From CAZQIC01 sp964593555 (GTDB taxonomy: Bacteria; Bacteroidota; Bacteroidia; JAFLBG01), in contig CAZQIC010000169.1 of the NCBI GenBank assembly GCA_964593555.1, positions 1 to 8,086 of the forward strand: a stretch of DNA of 8,086 nucleotides. The letters run 5' to 3'. Positions 5,849 to 8,086 of the stretch are shown here, piece by piece. The notes below the pieces were generated by a model. The model was not told the origin of the DNA. It saw only the letters and a program-made list of their open reading frames with translations, and searched no databases. Positions within the stretch are counted from its first letter, which is position 1. Each line of letters begins with the position of its first letter. The position numbers and the translations under genes were made by a program.

Positions 5849-6802
5849 TTATTTTTTTGGTTCTTCCGTATTATAAATATTTATGATGCGCTTCACCAAG
5901 CTATGGCGAATTACATCATGTTCATCGAGCATAATAATATCTATCCCTTCTGCATTTTTAAATAAACGCATAGCTTGAATAAGACCCGACGGCTGATTTC
6001 TTGGTAAATCAATTTGAGTGACATCACCTGTAATTATAAATTTTGCTGATGGCCCCATACGTGTCAAAAACATTTTCAATTGACTCTCCGTCGCGTTTTG
6101 TGCTTCATCCAGAATAACAAAAGCATTATCCAATGTACGTCCCCTCATAAATGCAAGCGGTGCAATTTGTATAACGCGGCTCTCAATATATGATGCTAAC
6201 TTTTCCGCCGGCACCATATCAAACAAAGCATCATATAGTGGCTGCATATAGGGATCCAGCTTTTCTTTAAGATCTCCTGGCAAAAAACCAAGGTTCTCCC
6301 CTGCCTCTACAGCCGGACGGGTCAATATTATTTTTTTTACTTCCCTGTTTTTTAAAGCCCTTACTGCCAATGCCACTGCTGTATACGTTTTACCGGTACC
6401 TGCAGGACCTACAGCAAAAACAATATCATTCTTAGCAATAGATTCAACCATCCTGCGCTGGTTAAGCGTTTTAGCTTTAACCACCAAGCCATTGTTACCG
6501 AATACCAACGCATCGTTCGCCTCCTCACTTCCCTTGAATACCTGCTCCCCTTCCGGGTTCATAATGCGGTTCATGTCGTTCTCCGTCAGCTTCCCGAATT
6601 TACTGATGTGATCTATCATCAGGTTAAGCTTCATCTCAAAAAAAAGTAACTCTTCGTCTTCGCCAATGACCTTCATCGTGTCGCCGCGGGCCACTATCTT
6701 TAATTTAGGAAAGAATTTTTTTAAAAGGTTAAGTTTGGCATCGCCGATACCATAAATCTCCACAGGATCAACCGTATCAATTAGAATTGTTTTTTCGCCC
6801 AA
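5849..6802 (-). CDS. phoH: PhoH-family ATPase (PhoH/PhoL type)
   Basis: The product is a cytoplasmic P-loop ATPase of 317 residues, a family linked to RNA metabolism and ribosome function. The N-terminal part (about 1-90) fits the KH-like region usual in this family. The ATPase part has Walker A GPAGTGKT (132-139), ILTRPAVEAGENLGFLPGD (159-177), Walker B FVILDEAQN (228-236), the TGDVTQIDLP block (258-267) and a C-terminal DVIRHSLVKRII arginine segment. The start is read as TTG at 6800-6802. The in-frame stop TAA lies three codons upstream, no ATG lies between, and the next ATG (residue 43) would remove a conserved part of the N-terminal domain. purC follows 19 bp downstream, which suggests an operon. 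The start is divergent from the DUF62 gene across 117 bp. Confidence 0.95.
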   Translation of the reverse strand: MGEKTILIDTVDPVEIYGIGDAKLNLLKKFFPKLKIVARGDTMKVIGEDEELLFFEMKLNLMIDHISKFGKLTENDMNRIMNPEGEQVFKGSEEANDALVFGNNGLVVKAKTLNQRRMVESIAKNDIVFAVGPAGTGKTYTAVALAVRALKNREVKKIILTRPAVEAGENLGFLPGDLKEKLDPYMQPLYDALFDMVPAEKLASYIESRVIQIAPLAFMRGRTLDNAFVILDEAQNATESQLKMFLTRMGPSAKFIITGDVTQIDLPRNQPSGLIQAMRLFKNAEGIDIIMLDEHDVIRHSLVKRIINIYNTEEPKK

Positions 6803-6843
6803 TGTATTTTATTGATTAAATGATTTTTTAATGAATTTACTAA

Positions 6844-6883
6844 TTTACCAAAACCTGTTTACCTTTGATATATATTTGGTAAA
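6844..6883. promoter_or_regulatory. Inverted repeat in the divergent phoH / DUF62 intergenic region
   Basis: Perfect 9-bp arms TTTACCAAA (6844-6852) and TTTGGTAAA (6875-6883) are separated by 22 bp. The right arm overlaps the candidate -7 element of the rightward promoter. The repeat lies about midway between the two divergent starts, so it could be an operator for either gene or both, or a chance symmetry in AT-rich DNA. Confidence 0.4.
6871..6878 (+). promoter_or_regulatory. Candidate -7 promoter element for the DUF62 / ABM gene pair
   Basis: TATATTTG is an exact match to the Bacteroidota TAnnTTTG -7 consensus. It lies 41 bp upstream of the ATG at 6920, leaving a leader of about 35 nt. No strong -33 TTG is seen at the usual distance. 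No comparable motif was found for phoH on the other strand. Confidence 0.5.
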
Positions 6884-6919
6884 AATTAATAAACATTTCT
6901 TACTCATACCCTTAGGGTG

Positions 6920-7693
6920 ATGGCAATTATTACTTTAACAAGCGACCTGGGAACAAAGGACTACTACGTAAGCGCAGTGAAAGGCGCCATACTTAGTGAA
7001 TTGCCCGATGCAATTATTGTAGATATTACCCATGAGATAGAACCTTTTGATATTTTCCAGGCATCGTATGTATTAAAGAACAGTTATATCAATTTTCCTC
7101 CGGGATCCATTCACATTATAGGGGTAAATGCCCAACCCGATATTAATGTACCCTATGTAGCAATGTATGCGAACGGTCATTACTTTATAGGATCCGATAA
7201 CGGTATGTTTTCGCTATTGCTTGACATTGCACCGGAAAAAATTGTGGTGATTAACCTTAAACAGGACAGCAACTATTTAAATTTCCCCATCAGAGATGTG
7301 TTCGTGAAAGCCGCATGCCACATAGCACGTGGAGGCACATTGGAAATAATAGGCAATATCAGGGAAACATTTAATGAACGAACCGTTTTCAGGCCGGTGA
7401 TCGAGAGTGATAGTCTGCGTGGTACTATTATCTACATTGATTCATATGGTAATGCGATCAGCAATATTTCCAAAAAAATATTTAATGACGCGTCGAGAGG
7501 AAGAAGTTTTGTCATCGACTTTGTGAGGTATTCCATAGATACAATTAGTGAATCTTATAACCAGGTTGCCGAAGGAGAAATAATTGCGCTATTTAATTCT
7601 GCCGGCTACCTCGAACTTTCAATAAACAAAGGAAAAATTGTGAAGTTGCTTAATATGCAGTTAGGCGATATTATAACTATACGTTTCACATGA
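6920..7693 (+). CDS. DUF62-fold protein (SAM hydroxide adenosyltransferase / chlorinase-fluorinase superfamily) with atypical active site
   Basis: The product has 257 residues from ATG 6920; the GTG just before it (6917) is a less likely start. Family hallmarks are TLTSDLGTKDYYVSAVKG at the N-terminus, VDITHEIEPFD (34-44), GSDNGMFSLLL (91-101), IIYIDSYGNAISNIS (170-184) and SYNQVAEGEIIALFNSAGYLELSINKG (212-238). Superfamily members bind S-adenosylmethionine and attack its C5' with water or halide, releasing methionine. The usual VDPGVGTxR block, which as I recall holds the Asp and Arg of the catalytic triad, reads VNAQPDINV here (69-77). FHGRD, which holds the His, reads FPIRD (122-126). The fold assignment is firm, but SAM hydrolysis is not assured. 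The stop overlaps the next start (ATGA), so the two genes are likely translationally coupled. Confidence 0.88.
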   Translation: MAIITLTSDLGTKDYYVSAVKGAILSELPDAIIVDITHEIEPFDIFQASYVLKNSYINFPPGSIHIIGVNAQPDINVPYVAMYANGHYFIGSDNGMFSLLLDIAPEKIVVINLKQDSNYLNFPIRDVFVKAACHIARGGTLEIIGNIRETFNERTVFRPVIESDSLRGTIIYIDSYGNAISNISKKIFNDASRGRSFVIDFVRYSIDTISESYNQVAEGEIIALFNSAGYLELSINKGKIVKLLNMQLGDIITIRFT

Positions 7694-7974
7694 TACACAG
7701 GATCGTTAAAATGACATTTGCTCCCGGGAAAGAAAAAAATTTCCAAGAAATTTATAAAAAGGTTTCTCCGCTTATCCGGAGTTTTGAAGGCTGTACAAGC
7801 CTTGAACTCCTGAGAGAAAAAAAAGAGGGACATGTTTTTTTCACCTATAGCCTCTGGAAATCCGAAGAAGATCTTTTGAAATACCGATCATCGGAATTAT
7901 TTTCAGGAACATGGGAAGAAGTAAAAAAACTTTTTAGTGCTGAGGCGGAAGCCTGGACTACGACATTGGAATAA
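7690..7974 (+). CDS. ABM-domain (antibiotic biosynthesis monooxygenase-like) small protein
   Basis: The 94-residue product has the dimeric alpha/beta-barrel pattern of the ABM superfamily. A first strand MIHRIVKMTFAPG is followed by a helix ending in IRSFEGCTSLELL, then FFTYSLWKSEEDLLKYRSSELFSGTW, a final helix and EAWT. The FEGC and LWKSEEDLLKYRSSE blocks are the recognisable parts. Members range from quinol monooxygenases and haem-degrading enzymes to proteins with no known activity, so the family name does not establish a reaction. Its ATG overlaps the TGA of the DUF62 gene by 2 bp (ATGA), which implies one transcript and coupled translation. Confidence 0.88.
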   Translation: MIHRIVKMTFAPGKEKNFQEIYKKVSPLIRSFEGCTSLELLREKKEGHVFFTYSLWKSEEDLLKYRSSELFSGTWEEVKKLFSAEAEAWTTTLE

Positions 7975-8004
7975 ATAATTTCCATTGATAAAGTGCGATG
8001 GCCG

Positions 8005-8086
8005 GAAAATCCGCCGTGCTCGGGTCGGCTGGTGCGTATACGGATCGGATTTTCTTGACTTTTTTGTTACTTTTTTGGTTCAAGCA
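8005..8086. repeat. Hairpin-rich, probably dispersed repeat, cut by the window end
   Basis: Inverted repeat arms GAAAATCCG (8005-8013) and CGGATTTTC (8046-8054) enclose a G/C-rich 32-nt loop that holds the palindrome CGTATACG (8035-8042). T-rich DNA follows, with the direct repeat ACTTTTTTG at 8058-8066 and 8069-8077, bounded by CTTGA (8054-8058) and TCAAG (8080-8084). The G/C-rich part stands out from the AT-rich surroundings. From memory, such CTTGACTTTTTTG-type sequences recur many times in Bacteroidota genomes. The hairpin followed by T-runs could also end transcription of the DUF62/ABM pair. Confidence 0.5.

Noticed and set aside
5567..5886. Plus-strand open frames opposite the purC start and phoH end
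   Set aside because: They lie wholly opposite strongly conserved genes and have no recognisable features.
7606..7833. Minus-strand open frame across the DUF62/ABM junction
   Set aside because: It is a shadow of two coupled, well-supported genes on the other strand.

Overview
The window looks like a chromosomal segment of a Bacteroidota bacterium. The evidence is the AT-rich sequence, starts without clear Shine-Dalgarno sites, TAnnTTTG-type promoter motifs, a type IX secretion (T9SS) C-terminal sorting domain on a large secreted protein, and the Bacteroidota flavour of PurC, PhoH and the other proteins. The exact genus cannot be told.

Left part (1-2271): the tail of a possible membrane-protein gene runs off the left edge. 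A secreted protein of unknown function follows (195-1064). Next is a small REP-associated tyrosine transposase (RAYT, HUH/Y1 family) at 1207-1775, interrupted by a one-base frameshift. The transposase sits between mirrored pairs of short hairpins: an outer CCGCAGGATA stem and an inner GGATT stem on each side. Its 3' tail plus the right-hand hairpin pair is repeated three times in tandem (period about 128, 127 and 124 bp, 1716-2094). A 28-29 bp direct repeat brackets the whole block, and a second pair of palindromes lies just before the next gene.

Middle (2272-4812): a 689-residue secreted protein combines a type I copper (plastocyanin-like) domain, five PKD/Ig-like repeats of about 83 residues, a sixth Ig-like module and a T9SS sorting domain. 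A short secreted protein of unknown function, with a GTG start, follows 30 bp later.

Right part (4867-8086): purC and a phoH-family ATPase gene form a minus-strand pair, transcribed phoH to purC. The purC stop codon lies inside a heptamer repeat. Divergent from phoH, across a 117-bp intergenic region with a TAnnTTTG motif and a 9-bp inverted repeat, are a DUF62-fold protein (the SAM hydroxide adenosyltransferase / chlorinase-fluorinase superfamily) and a small ABM-fold protein joined by an ATGA stop/start overlap. The DUF62 protein appears to lack the family's Asp-Arg-His triad. The window ends inside what looks like a dispersed, hairpin-rich repeat.

The most interesting parts are the RAYT/hairpin array, with its frame-preserving tail copies and bracketing repeat, and the triad-less DUF62 protein. 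No defence system, CRISPR array, tRNA or rRNA was seen.
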